Assembly: GCA_041905795.1 (NCBI GenBank)
Contig: JAYRKL010000003.1
Coordinates: 191,927 to 255,926 of the forward strand
Source: SHVO01 sp041905795
GTDB taxonomy: Bacteria > Pseudomonadota > Alphaproteobacteria > Rhodospirillales > Rhodospirillaceae
Direction: 5' to 3'
DNA length: 64,000 nucleotides
Both the position numbers and the translations under genes were made by a program. Every line of letters starts with the position of its first letter. The stretch's first letter is position 1. Positions 52,947 through 61,317 of this stretch are shown here, piece by piece. The notes below the pieces were generated by a model. That model saw nothing but the letters and a program-made list of their open reading frames with translations, did no database searches and was not told the DNA's origin.

Positions 52947-53276
52947 TTTGCTGACGGTTCTGGAACGAACCGCCGCGGGTCTCACGAGGGGGATGCCGAG
53001 GCACCACCCCGCGAGGCCGCATCACATACTAACATCGCAGCATGCCTGCAACAAAAACCTATGGAATTTCATGGTTCAGGGCGAACGGGGTGCGCAAGCC
53101 CGCTTGTTCTGGCTACGAGCATTGCTGTACAGTCCGCGCAGGTATGGGATGATGCCGAAAATCGGTGCATCCCCAAGCCTTTGGGGGCGCTTTCTGAGAA
53201 ACCGTTTCGGGCACGACCGAAAGATCGGTGGGCTGCCGTCAGCACGCTGCTTTAATCGGTTGCGGGGAATGTGAGT
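52947..53276. other. Noncoding interval between tRNA-Arg and an exported protein gene
   Basis: No protein-like frame is convincing. A small hairpin CCCCAA/TTGGGG with a four-base loop is at 53171-53186. The interval probably holds promoters for both flanking divergent units, but I see no clear sigma-70 pair. Confidence 0.4.
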
Positions 53277-54347
53277 GTGAGGATGCAGGTACAGGGGTTA
53301 CCGCGCGGCATTGCCGGCGGACGGAATCAGCAAGCTTCGGGCTTCCGCGCCGGTTTTATGCGGGGTCTGGCGGTTGCGGCGTTAGGCGCCGCCCTGGCGG
53401 GGAACCTCGCCTATGCCGCCGACGCCCCGGTCCAGGCGACCGCCAATGCCCCGGCCAAGTCGGCCTTCGGCCCCACGGCCGTAGGCCAGAAGGCGGCGCA
53501 ATTCCGCTCGGATTTCGAAAAGCTCAAGACCAATACCCAGACCCGCAGCGCCCAGCTCGACGCGGTGCGCGATCAGACCGTGCGTAATGTGAACGCCTAC
53601 CACACCCTGGTGGGCGGCATCCGTTCGCGCCTGCAGATGGGCTCGACCCCGGGCAACCCGGAACTGCTGGCGCAATGGGCCCAGGCTCAGACCCAGCTCA
53701 CCCAGATCGACGCCGATATCTCCACCCTCAATACCCTGTCGGCCCAGGTTTCCGGTGACGCCGGCGCGTCGTCCTTCCTGCTGGAGAACATCCGCGCCGC
53801 CTACGGCCTGTCGGGCGCCCTGGAAGAAGACCATAAGAACCTCCGTTTGCTGGAGGATGAGGTCAACCAGAACGCCATCGTCATCGACCGCGCGCTCCAG
53901 AACCTCAACGGCGAGATCAACCGCCAACAGCAGTATGTGACCACCGAGCGCACCTCGCTGGTGCAGCTTGCCGCCGACATCAACGCCGGTCAGTCGTTCC
54001 CGGCCAATGCCCGCCGCGCCATCCCGGCCCGCGCCGTGGCGACCGTGAGCACCCAGTCGTTCGCCGACAAAAAACCCCTGGTGGTGATCAAGTTCGACAA
54101 GCCCGACGTGGCTTACGAACCGGCCCTGTACCAGGCGCTGAGCCGCGCGCTGGAACGCCGCCCCGACGCGGTGTTCGACCTGGTGGCGGTGTCGCCCGAC
54201 GGCGGCAATCCGTCCGCAGCGCGCACCGACGCCGACGCCGTGTTCCAGTCCATGACCAACATGGGCCTGCCCGCCGAACGCGTGGTCATGGCCGCCATGG
54301 GCTCCAACGCCGCCAAGACCCCGGAAGTGCACATCTACGTGCACTAG
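53277..54347 (+). CDS. Exported coiled-coil protein of unknown function
   Basis: About 356 residues with a signal peptide (GFMRGLAVAALGAALAGNLAYAA). A long helical, Gln-rich middle (about 70-240) looks like coiled coil, for example ALQNLNGEINRQQQYV. A compact C-terminal alpha/beta domain begins KKPLVVIKFDKPDVAYEPALY and ends PEVHIYVH; it resembles small OmpA-like or peptidoglycan-associated folds, but the OmpA motif is not clear. It may organise the envelope. The start is uncertain among GTG 53271, GTG 53277 (GGGGA at good spacing) and ATG 53283. A strong terminator follows. Confidence 0.75.
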   Translation: MRMQVQGLPRGIAGGRNQQASGFRAGFMRGLAVAALGAALAGNLAYAADAPVQATANAPAKSAFGPTAVGQKAAQFRSDFEKLKTNTQTRSAQLDAVRDQTVRNVNAYHTLVGGIRSRLQMGSTPGNPELLAQWAQAQTQLTQIDADISTLNTLSAQVSGDAGASSFLLENIRAAYGLSGALEEDHKNLRLLEDEVNQNAIVIDRALQNLNGEINRQQQYVTTERTSLVQLAADINAGQSFPANARRAIPARAVATVSTQSFADKKPLVVIKFDKPDVAYEPALYQALSRALERRPDAVFDLVAVSPDGGNPSAARTDADAVFQSMTNMGLPAERVVMAAMGSNAAKTPEVHIYVH

Positions 54348-54362
54348 CGTCCCGCCGTTCTC

Positions 54363-54396
54363 AAAAAAAGGCCGCGCCGACCGCGCGGCCTTTTTT
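54363..54396. terminator. Bidirectional terminator between convergent genes
   Basis: GGCCGCGC (54370-54377) and GCGCGGCC (54383-54390) pair around CGACC, with seven A before and six T after, so the hairpin works in both directions. It serves the exported-protein gene and panC, whose stop codon overlaps the T-run. Confidence 0.92.
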
Positions 54397-55264
54397 ATTT
54401 CTGGGTGGGAATCGGCACGTTGTCGATCAGCCGCGCGCGGCCCATGAAGGCCGCGGCGAGCACACGCCCCGGCTCCCTGGGCCCCAGCGGCGCCAGGGTG
54501 TCGGCGTTGCGCGCCTCGACGTAGTCCACCTGGCGGAAGCCCTTTTCCAACAGCGTTGCCGCGGCGGCTGCGACGACAGCGGCGATGTCGCCGCCGTCGG
54601 CGATGGATTTGGCCGCGGCGGTGAGCGTGGCGTGGAGCGCCGGTGCCTTGGCGCGCTCCTCGGGCGTGAGATAGGCGTTGCGCGACGACAGCGCCAGGCC
54701 GTCGGCTTCACGCACCGTCGGCACGCCGATGATGTCCACCGGAATATTGAGGTCCGCCACCAGCCGGCGGATCAGCACCAGCTGCTGGTAATCCTTTTCG
54801 CCGAACAGGGCGATGTCCGGCAGGATTTGCAGCAACAGCTTCACCACCACCGTGCTAACGCCGTCGAAATGGCCGGGCCGGTGCGCGCCGTCCAGCACGC
54901 CGCTCACCCCGGTCACCTGGACGTTGGTGGAGAACCCCGCCGGGTACATGACGTTCACATCCGGCGCGAACAGGAGATGGACCCCGGCGCTGTTGAGCAG
55001 TTCGAAGTCGGCGTTTTCCTGGCGCGGATAGGCGGTGAAGTCCTCGTTGGGTCCGAACTGCTTGGGATTCACGAACAGCGAGGCGATCACGCAGTCGGCC
55101 ATTTTCCGCGCGGTGTCCATGAGGGTGAGATGGCCCTTGTGCAAGGCGCCCATGGTCGGCACCAGCGCCACGGACTTGCCTTCGCGGCGCCAGGCTTTGA
55201 CGCGGCGGCGCAGGCTGTCGACATCGCGGACCGCGATCAAAGTCGAAGTGTTGTTGGCGGGCAT
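54395..55264 (-). CDS. panC: Pantothenate synthetase
   Basis: A 289-residue enzyme joining pantoate and beta-alanine with ATP. The signatures are VPTMGALHKGHLTLM (ATP-site HIGH-like), SLFVNPKQFGPNEDF, HFDGVSTVVVKLL, GEKDYQQLVLIRR and ALSSRNAYL. ATG at 55264; the frame upstream reads antisense shadow of panB. It starts four bases after the panB stop and so forms a panB-panC operon. Confidence 0.96.
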   Translation of the reverse strand: MPANNTSTLIAVRDVDSLRRRVKAWRREGKSVALVPTMGALHKGHLTLMDTARKMADCVIASLFVNPKQFGPNEDFTAYPRQENADFELLNSAGVHLLFAPDVNVMYPAGFSTNVQVTGVSGVLDGAHRPGHFDGVSTVVVKLLLQILPDIALFGEKDYQQLVLIRRLVADLNIPVDIIGVPTVREADGLALSSRNAYLTPEERAKAPALHATLTAAAKSIADGGDIAAVVAAAAATLLEKGFRQVDYVEARNADTLAPLGPREPGRVLAAAFMGRARLIDNVPIPTQK

Positions 55265-55268
55265 TCTT

Positions 55269-56168
55269 CTAGCGCTTCTTTTTAAGCGGCTTCTTCTTGG
55301 CGGGCCCATTCTTGGCCGATGTCGCGCCGTAGACATGTTCGGCGCCCGGGAATTTGCGGGCGCGCACATCGGCGGCGTAGGACGCCACCGCGTCCGACAC
55401 GGCGGCGCCAAGCTCGGCATAGCGTTTGACGAACTTTGGCGTGAAGGCGCCGTAGAGGCCGAGGATATCCTCGGTCACGATCACCTGGCCGTCGCAGGCG
55501 GCCGATGCGCCGATGCCGATGGTGGGAATGGGAACGGCGCGGGTGATGTCGCGCGCCAGCGATTCGACGGTGCCTTCGACCACCACGCTAAATGCACCGG
55601 CGGCGGCGACCGCCTTGGCGTCGGCGATGATGGCGCGCGCTTCGTCCGGCGTGCGGCCTTGAACGCGAAAGCCGCCGACCGCGTTCACTGACTGCGGCTT
55701 CAAGCCCACATGCGCCATGACCGGGATGCCGCGCTGGGTCAGGTGTTCGATGGTCTCGGCCATTTCCTGGCCGCCTTCCAGTTTCACCGCGGCGCAGCCC
55801 ACCTCGCTCATGACGCGCGCGGCCGCTTTATAAGCATCGACCTTCGAGGCCTGATAGCTGCCGAAGGGCAGGTCGACCACGACACAGGCCCGGGCGCTGC
55901 CGCGCATCACCGCCTGGCCGTGGGCGATGGACATCTCGAGGGTCACGCCGAGCGTGGTCGCCATGCCGTAGATCACCATGCCCATGGAATCGCCCACCAG
56001 CATCAGATCCACATGCGGATCCATGAAGCCGGCCATGGGCGCGGTATAGGCCGTGACGCAGACGATCGGCGCGGCGCCTTTGCGGCTCGCGATATCGCGC
56101 ACCGACAGGCGTTGGGACATGATGGGTGTGCCGCCGGCGCGGCGGGGAGGTTGCGGAGGTGTGCTCAT
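55269..56168 (-). CDS. panB: 3-methyl-2-oxobutanoate hydroxymethyltransferase
   Basis: A 299-residue PanB making ketopantoate from 2-oxoisovalerate and methylene-tetrahydrofolate. It has VCVTAYTAPMAG, LMLVGDSMGMVIYGM with the metal Asp, AVKLEGGQEM, VMAHVGLKPQSVNA and IGIGASAACDGQVIV. The C-terminal lysine-rich tail (KKKPLKKKR) is an extension. A second possible start is MSQRLSVRD at residue 17, closer to the family N terminus. It is followed by panC. Confidence 0.95.
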   Translation of the reverse strand: MSTPPQPPRRAGGTPIMSQRLSVRDIASRKGAAPIVCVTAYTAPMAGFMDPHVDLMLVGDSMGMVIYGMATTLGVTLEMSIAHGQAVMRGSARACVVVDLPFGSYQASKVDAYKAAARVMSEVGCAAVKLEGGQEMAETIEHLTQRGIPVMAHVGLKPQSVNAVGGFRVQGRTPDEARAIIADAKAVAAAGAFSVVVEGTVESLARDITRAVPIPTIGIGASAACDGQVIVTEDILGLYGAFTPKFVKRYAELGAAVSDAVASYAADVRARKFPGAEHVYGATSAKNGPAKKKPLKKKR

Positions 56169-56236
56169 GACTCTCTAAGCCATTGTTCCGGCGCGAGGGT
56201 TTTAGCCCAATTCGCAGCCGGCGGTAAGCCGCGTCA

Positions 56237-56312
56237 AAGCATGGGAGCCTTCACATTCTGTCGAAGCCTGGTGTTTTCGGAAAACCGGCTCCCGCTTTTC
56301 CGGCCCATACTT
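56237..56312. repeat. Palindromic repeat, copy 3 of the dispersed family
   Basis: Outer arms AAGCATGGG (56237-56245) and CCCATACTT (56304-56312) match with one mismatch. Inside lies the shared core with CGGAAAACCGG, then CTTTTCCGG, as in the copies near 2.8 and 34.3 kb. It sits between panB and the sensor-kinase gene, adjacent to a tiny open frame. Confidence 0.8.
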
Positions 56313-56394
56313 AGCCGCGTGACCGGTAATGCCACATGATGACGCCTATGGCGGCCACCAGCACCACTACGCCTAGGAGTTCGGAAGTATCCAT
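56311..56394 (-). CDS. Possible 27-residue membrane peptide
   Basis: ATG at 56394 on the minus strand reads MDTSELLGVVVLVAAIGVIM and ends WHYRSRG. The single hydrophobic helix with polar start and positive tail looks like a real small membrane protein. It lies ten bases after the sensor-kinase stop on the same strand. No good Shine-Dalgarno is visible and its stop falls at the edge of repeat copy 3, so confidence is limited. Confidence 0.35.
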   Translation of the reverse strand: MDTSELLGVVVLVAAIGVIMWHYRSRG

Positions 56395-56404
56395 CGGGAT
56401 GCGT

Positions 56405-57829
56405 TCATACTGGAAGGCGCACGGCAAAGCACGCCCCTTGCGGGCCGGTATGCTCGAGCACCACGTCCCCGCCCTGGACACGCAGGAGTTCGCGCGCGAT
56501 CGGCAGCCCCAGGCCCGATCCGTCCCGGCGTGTCGAACCCGCGAACGGCACGAATAGATTGTTGAGCGCCTTGGGATTGAGGCCCGGACCGTTGTCGCCG
56601 ACGCACACCACGCCGTAGCGCTCCTCGCGCCGTGCGCTGAGATTTATGCGCGTGGCGCCGGCTTCGGCGGCGTTGCGCAGCAGATTCTCGAAGGCGCGGT
56701 GCAGCAGTTCGGGGTCGCCCTCGAAGGTGAAATCGATCGCGCCGCCGAGCACGATCTCGACGCCCGGCAACGCCGATTGCAGGCTGTCGCGCAGGTCTTC
56801 GAGAAACGCGGCGAGGCTCAGCCTGCGCGCCTTCACCTGCGGCAAGCCTTCGCGGGCGAAGCGCAAGGTGGACGCCGACAGCGCCACCGCGCGGTCGATG
56901 GCGCGCACGATGCCGGCGGTGATGCGGCGCACTTCCGGATCGTTCACGGAGTCCAGCCGGTCGGATTCCAGCATGGCGGTGGCGAGGATATTGCGCAGAT
57001 CGTGGGAGATCTTGGTGACGGCGGTGCCGACGCCGGCGAGGCGTTCCTTCTGCAGCAGGGCGGCGCGCAATTCCTGCTGCATTTCCGCGAGCGCCTGCTC
57101 GGCGACGCCCACCTCGTCGTGGCGGTCCGAGGGCGTGATGACCCGGTGCGGGTCCTCCGGCGCATCCCTGAAGCCGATCATCGACAGGGTCAGGCGGCGC
57201 AAGGGCCATACCGCCAGCCATTGCAGGCTGAAGTACACCATGGCGGCGGTGGCGAGCGAGATGAACACGGACACGGACAGGATGCGGCGCGCGTAGACCC
57301 ACATCTCGCGGCGCAAGGGCCCTTCATCCAGCACCACCTCGACCACGACCGCGGGATCGTCGGGGCTGAACCCGGTCACGGCCATGGCCTCGTCGGCGGG
57401 CTGGAGCATGGCGATGAAGGCGTCGAGGATGAAGTCCGAGATGGTGTCGTCGCGCAGGTCGTAGACCTCGGGGATATGCGAGGGCATATGCGGCCCCAGG
57501 GTGCGCGCGGGCATGTTCGGGCGGAGGGCGGTCATGCCCAGCATTCCGGCCTGGTCCAGGAGCCGGTCGCGCAGCACCGGGTCGACCTGTCCGGGGGACG
57601 CCTCCAGGGCGGTCAGCACCAGGTGGGCCGAGGCCAGTTTGGTGTTGAGGTAGTCCAGGCGGTAGCGCGCCATGCTGGGTGCGAACACCGCGATTTCCGC
57701 GAGCATGACAAAGGCCACCGTCAGCCACAGCAGCCGGGCGGACAGTTTGGAGGTCAGCGGCAGGAGCGGCGCCGGGAACGGCCGTGCCGCGGCTTTCACG
57801 CCGGCCTGGAGGATCTGGTCGCTCGCCAT
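56405..57829 (-). CDS. Membrane sensor histidine kinase (orphan)
   Basis: A 474-residue kinase: two membrane helices (about 32-52 and 184-206) flank an extracytoplasmic domain of about 130 residues, followed by a HAMP-like linker. The dimerisation helix carries His276 (TKISHDLRNIL), and the catalytic domain has the N box (FENLLRNAAEAGA), DNGPGLNP and GSGLGLPIAREL. It autophosphorylates His and passes phosphate to a partner regulator. No response regulator is adjacent, so it is an orphan in this window. Confidence 0.92.
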   Translation of the reverse strand: MASDQILQAGVKAAARPFPAPLLPLTSKLSARLLWLTVAFVMLAEIAVFAPSMARYRLDYLNTKLASAHLVLTALEASPGQVDPVLRDRLLDQAGMLGMTALRPNMPARTLGPHMPSHIPEVYDLRDDTISDFILDAFIAMLQPADEAMAVTGFSPDDPAVVVEVVLDEGPLRREMWVYARRILSVSVFISLATAAMVYFSLQWLAVWPLRRLTLSMIGFRDAPEDPHRVITPSDRHDEVGVAEQALAEMQQELRAALLQKERLAGVGTAVTKISHDLRNILATAMLESDRLDSVNDPEVRRITAGIVRAIDRAVALSASTLRFAREGLPQVKARRLSLAAFLEDLRDSLQSALPGVEIVLGGAIDFTFEGDPELLHRAFENLLRNAAEAGATRINLSARREERYGVVCVGDNGPGLNPKALNNLFVPFAGSTRRDGSGLGLPIARELLRVQGGDVVLEHTGPQGACFAVRLPV

Positions 57830-57941
57830 GGCGTCACCTTAACGCCGCATCTTAGCGCTCCGGGCCTGCAATATCATTGAATTGTAAGAGATTTTTGGGT
57901 GAATCTCGGGCGAATATCGGCCCGGGGCGCCGTCTCTTTCG

Positions 57942-57971
57942 TTGACTCGGGGGCAGCGGCCCCCCTATAAA
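57942..57971 (+). promoter_or_regulatory. Sigma-70-type promoter for rpmH
   Basis: TTGACT (57942-57947) and TATAAA (57966-57971), with an 18-base spacer, lie about 70 bases before the rpmH start. The leader contains CCCGCC/GGCGGG (57989-58009), a short hairpin that might attenuate transcription. Confidence 0.65.
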
Positions 57972-58041
57972 GCGCCCGCAATCCACGACCCGCCGCCCGA
58001 TCTGGCGGGATTTCTTCAATGATTTGACCGGAGTGAGCGTC

Positions 58042-58176
58042 GTGAAACGGACCTATCAGCCGAGCAAACTGGTGCGCAAGCGCCGTCACGGCTTCCGCTC
58101 GCGCATGGCCACCGTCGGCGGCCGCAAGGTGCTCGCCAACCGTCGCGCCAAAGGCCGCAAGCGCCTGTCGGCGTAA
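58042..58176 (+). CDS. rpmH: 50S ribosomal protein L34
   Basis: A 44-residue protein starting with GTG (read as Met): MKRTYQPSKLVRKRRHGF, then TVGGRKVLANRRAKGRKRL, the L34 consensus. GGAG precedes the start. It is the first gene of the conserved rpmH-rnpA-yidD-yidC cluster. Confidence 0.97.
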   Translation: MKRTYQPSKLVRKRRHGFRSRMATVGGRKVLANRRAKGRKRLSA

Positions 58177-58255
58177 TTTGCCAAGGCGGCGCGGCCGCCT
58201 TATGGGGCAGCCCGCCTGACACCGCCCGCTTGGCGTATTGGTGGAGCGCTGCCCG

Positions 58256-58654
58256 TTGATCCCCGACAATGCTCTCAAGGTCGCTCTCCCGCCCGGCCGG
58301 CGCTGGCAGGCGTTGGTGCGTCGTGCCGATTTCCTGCGCCTGACCGCCAGCGGCATGCGCCGCGTGACGCCGGGTTTCATTTTGCAGGCCGCGCCCCGCG
58401 GCGATCATCCAACGCCGCAGCTGCGCATCGGGTTTACGGCAAGCCGCAAGGTCGGCAACGCGGTGGCGCGCAACCGTGCCAAGCGCCGCCTGCGCGCACT
58501 CGCCGATTTGGTCATGGCCGATTTGCCCACCACCTTCGATTACGTCTTGGTCGCCCGGCCCGACGTGCTCACCCGCAATTTCGGCCAGATGACCGGCGAG
58601 CTGCATCAGGCGCTCAAGAAGCTGACCGCGCACCCGAAGGCGCTGGCGTCATGA
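58256..58654 (+). CDS. rnpA: Ribonuclease P protein component
   Basis: About 132 residues with the RnpA core: RADFLRLTASGMR, IGFTASRKVGNAVARNRAKRRLRAL (the RNR motif) and DYVLVARPDVLT. It assists the catalytic RNA in maturing tRNA 5-prime ends. The start is taken as TTG at 58256 with GGAG nine bases upstream; GTG 58241 is an alternative. It overlaps yidD by four bases. Confidence 0.93.
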   Translation: MIPDNALKVALPPGRRWQALVRRADFLRLTASGMRRVTPGFILQAAPRGDHPTPQLRIGFTASRKVGNAVARNRAKRRLRALADLVMADLPTTFDYVLVARPDVLTRNFGQMTGELHQALKKLTAHPKALAS

Positions 58655-58914
58655 CCGCTGGCATGACGATTCGCCGCCTGCCCGCGGTCTCGGTCTTGGC
58701 CCTGATCCGCGGCTATCAGCTGGCGATCGCGCCCATGATCGGCCCGCGCTGCCGGTTCGCGCCGAGCTGCTCGCACTACACCGCCGAAGCGATTTCCCTG
58801 CACGGCGTGCGCGCCGGCCTCTTGCTGGGGGCCAAGCGCATCCTCAAATGTCATCCCTGGGGCGCATCGGGTTTTGACCCGGTTCCCGTCACGTATAAGA
58901 CCGAGTTGAAATGA
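58651..58914 (+). CDS. yidD: YidD membrane-insertion efficiency factor
   Basis: An 87-residue protein with the family pattern ALIRGYQLAIAPMIGPRCRF, then APSCSHYTAEAI and LKCHPWGASGFDPVP. It is a small peripheral membrane protein that helps YidC insert proteins. It overlaps rnpA and yidC by four bases each, a strong coupling pattern. Confidence 0.96.
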   Translation: MTAGMTIRRLPAVSVLALIRGYQLAIAPMIGPRCRFAPSCSHYTAEAISLHGVRAGLLLGAKRILKCHPWGASGFDPVPVTYKTELK

Positions 58915-60641
58915 CACCTGACCGCAATACCGTCATCGCCTTTGCGCTCGCGATCCTGGTCCTGTTGGGCTGGGAATATTTCTTCGCGCCCAAGCGCCCG
59001 GCCGTTCCGCCCGCCGCACCTGCGGCATCGGCGCCCGCGTCCCTGCCCGCGGCGGCGCCGGCCGCCGTGCCCGCCGAAGCCGCCAGTGCGCCCGCCGAAG
59101 CTGCGGCGCCCGAGCAGCGCATCAAGATCGCCACGCCGCATCTGCACGGCTCGATCACCCTCACCGGCGGGCGCTTTGACGACATCACGCTCGCGCAGTA
59201 TCGCGACACCCTGGCGGCCGACAGCCCCGAAGTGGTGCTGTTCTCGCCGGCCGCGGCGGCCAAGCCCTATTACGCCGAGATCGGCTGGCTGTCGTCCGAC
59301 CAGGGCGCGGCGCTGCCCACCGCCGCCACCGTCTGGACGGCGCAGACTCCCGACGCCCAGCTCACCGACACGACGCCGGTCGTCCTGACCTGGGACAACG
59401 GCCAGGGCCTCAAGTTCACGCGCACCATCAAGGTGGATCGCGAGTACCTGTTCACCATCGAGCAGAGCGTCGAGAACACCGGCGAGAAACCGGTCACCCT
59501 GTTCCCCTACAGCCTGATCGCGCGCCTGGACAACCCGGCGGAGAAAGCCACCTATATCTCGCATGAAGGCCCCATCGGCGTGTTCAACGGCACGTCCCTG
59601 GAAAAGAAATACGCCGACGTGAAGAAAGCCGGCCGCATCCCGGCCGACTCCACCGGCGGCTGGATCGGCATGACCGACAAGTACTGGCTGTCGGCCGTCG
59701 CCTTCGATCCCAAGCTCAAGATCGCCGCATCGTTCAACTACGCCGACGCCGCCGGGCGCGAGCGTTATCAGACCGACCTGCGCGCCGATCCCATCACCGT
59801 CGGCGCCGGCGAAACCAAGGCCGTGTCGGCTTACCTGTTCGCGGGCGCCAAGGAACTCGGCATCCTCGACCAATATGCGCAGAGCCCGGGTCTCGCTCGC
59901 CTCGACCTCGCCATCGACTTCGGCTGGTTCTGGTTCCTGACCATCCCGTTCTTCCACGCCTTGCGCTGGCTGCACGACCTGCTCGGCAATTTCGGCTTGG
60001 CGATCCTGGCGTTCTCGACCTTCGTGCGCCTCTTGATGTTCCCCATCGCCAACAAGCAGTTCACGGCGATGAACAACATGAAGCGCCTGCAGCCGCAGAT
60101 GAAGGCGCTGCAGGACCGCTACGCCAGCGACCGCGCCAAGATGAACCAGGAGATGATGGAACTCTATAAGCGGGAGAAGGTGAACCCGCTCACCGGCTGC
60201 CTGCCGATCGTCATCCAGATCCCGGTGTTCTTCGCCCTGTACAAGGTGCTGTTCGTGACCATCGAAATGCGCCAGGCGCCGTTCTATGGCTGGATCCACG
60301 ACCTGTCGGCGGCGGACCCGACCAGCGTCCTCAACCTGTTCGGCCTGCTGCCTTACGGCATTCCGCCGATCCTGCATTTCGTCAGCATCGGCGCCTGGCC
60401 GCTGATCTACGGCATCACCATGTTCCTGCAACAGAAGCTCAGCCCGCAGCCGGCCGACCCGGTGCAGGCCAAGATCATGATGTACTTCCCGGTGATCTTC
60501 ACCTTTGTGCTGGCGTCCATGCCGGCGGGCCTGGTGATCTACTGGGCGTGGAGCAACACCCTGGCGATCCTCCAGCAGTGGCTGCTGACGCGCAAAACCG
60601 ACGCCGGCAAAACCGACCCGGGCAAAACCCAGCCGGCATGA
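58911..60641 (+). CDS. yidC: Membrane protein insertase YidC
   Basis: A 576-residue insertase. It has an N-terminal helix, an Ala/Pro-rich linker (about 30-65), the large periplasmic beta domain (about 70-330) and the five-helix insertase core. The core has FGLAILAFSTFVRLLMFPIA with the substrate-interaction Arg, and MYFPVIFTFVLASMPAGLVIYW. It integrates membrane proteins with or without SecYEG. Its stop overlaps engB by four bases. Confidence 0.97.
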   Translation: MTPDRNTVIAFALAILVLLGWEYFFAPKRPAVPPAAPAASAPASLPAAAPAAVPAEAASAPAEAAAPEQRIKIATPHLHGSITLTGGRFDDITLAQYRDTLAADSPEVVLFSPAAAAKPYYAEIGWLSSDQGAALPTAATVWTAQTPDAQLTDTTPVVLTWDNGQGLKFTRTIKVDREYLFTIEQSVENTGEKPVTLFPYSLIARLDNPAEKATYISHEGPIGVFNGTSLEKKYADVKKAGRIPADSTGGWIGMTDKYWLSAVAFDPKLKIAASFNYADAAGRERYQTDLRADPITVGAGETKAVSAYLFAGAKELGILDQYAQSPGLARLDLAIDFGWFWFLTIPFFHALRWLHDLLGNFGLAILAFSTFVRLLMFPIANKQFTAMNNMKRLQPQMKALQDRYASDRAKMNQEMMELYKREKVNPLTGCLPIVIQIPVFFALYKVLFVTIEMRQAPFYGWIHDLSAADPTSVLNLFGLLPYGIPPILHFVSIGAWPLIYGITMFLQQKLSPQPADPVQAKIMMYFPVIFTFVLASMPAGLVIYWAWSNTLAILQQWLLTRKTDAGKTDPGKTQPA

Positions 60642-61276
60642 CGGAACAGCCCACGCTCGACATCGAAGCCGGACGAAAGCTGTTCACGCGGCCCTGCCGC
60701 TTCCTGAAGGGCGTGCTGGCGCTCGACCAGATGCCGGACGCCGACATCCCGGAGATCGCCTTCGCCGGCCGCTCCAATGTCGGCAAGTCCAGCCTGATCA
60801 ACGCGCTCACCGGCAACAGCACCATCGCGCGCACGTCCAACACGCCCGGCCGCACCCAGGAGATCAATTTTTTCGATCTCGGCGGCCGGCTGATGCTGGC
60901 CGACCTGCCGGGCTACGGTTTCGCGCAGGCGCCCAAGGACAAGGTCGGCGCCTGGACCGATTTCATAAAACTGTATCTCAAAGGCCGGCCCACCCTGCGC
61001 CGCGCCTTGGTGCTGGTGGATAGCCGCCACGGCCTCAAGGACAACGACCGCGAAATCATGAAGCTGATGGACGGTTCGGCCGTGAACTACCAGGTTATCC
61101 TGACCAAGGCCGACAAATTGAAGCCCGGGCCGCTGGCCAAGGTAAAGGCCGACGTCACCGCGGCCATCGCCGAACACGTGGCGGCCTACCCGGAGGTGCT
61201 GGTCACCAGCTCCAGCGACGGTTTCGGCATCGCCGAGGCCCGCGCGGTCTTGTCAGAACTGGCGCTGCCAGAGTAA
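60638..61276 (+). CDS. engB: GTP-binding protein EngB (YsxC/YihA)
   Basis: A 212-residue GTPase: G1 FAGRSNVGKSSLINALTG, switch Thr in TPGRTQEINFF, G3 LADLPGYGFA, G4 VILTKADKLK. It is needed for 50S subunit assembly and normal cell division. ATG overlaps the yidC stop. Confidence 0.96.
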   Translation: MTEQPTLDIEAGRKLFTRPCRFLKGVLALDQMPDADIPEIAFAGRSNVGKSSLINALTGNSTIARTSNTPGRTQEINFFDLGGRLMLADLPGYGFAQAPKDKVGAWTDFIKLYLKGRPTLRRALVLVDSRHGLKDNDREIMKLMDGSAVNYQVILTKADKLKPGPLAKVKADVTAAIAEHVAAYPEVLVTSSSDGFGIAEARAVLSELALPE

Positions 61277-61317
61277 GTAGCTTTAGAATTTCTCATCGCT
61301 GGTGTTGAAAGACCGTC

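Noticed and set aside
52932..53255. 107-residue plus-strand frame after tRNA-Arg
   Set aside because: Begins inside the tRNA and shows no protein-like character.
58851..60431. 526-residue minus-strand frame opposite yidC
   Set aside because: Shadow of a confirmed gene; the composition is unlike a real protein.
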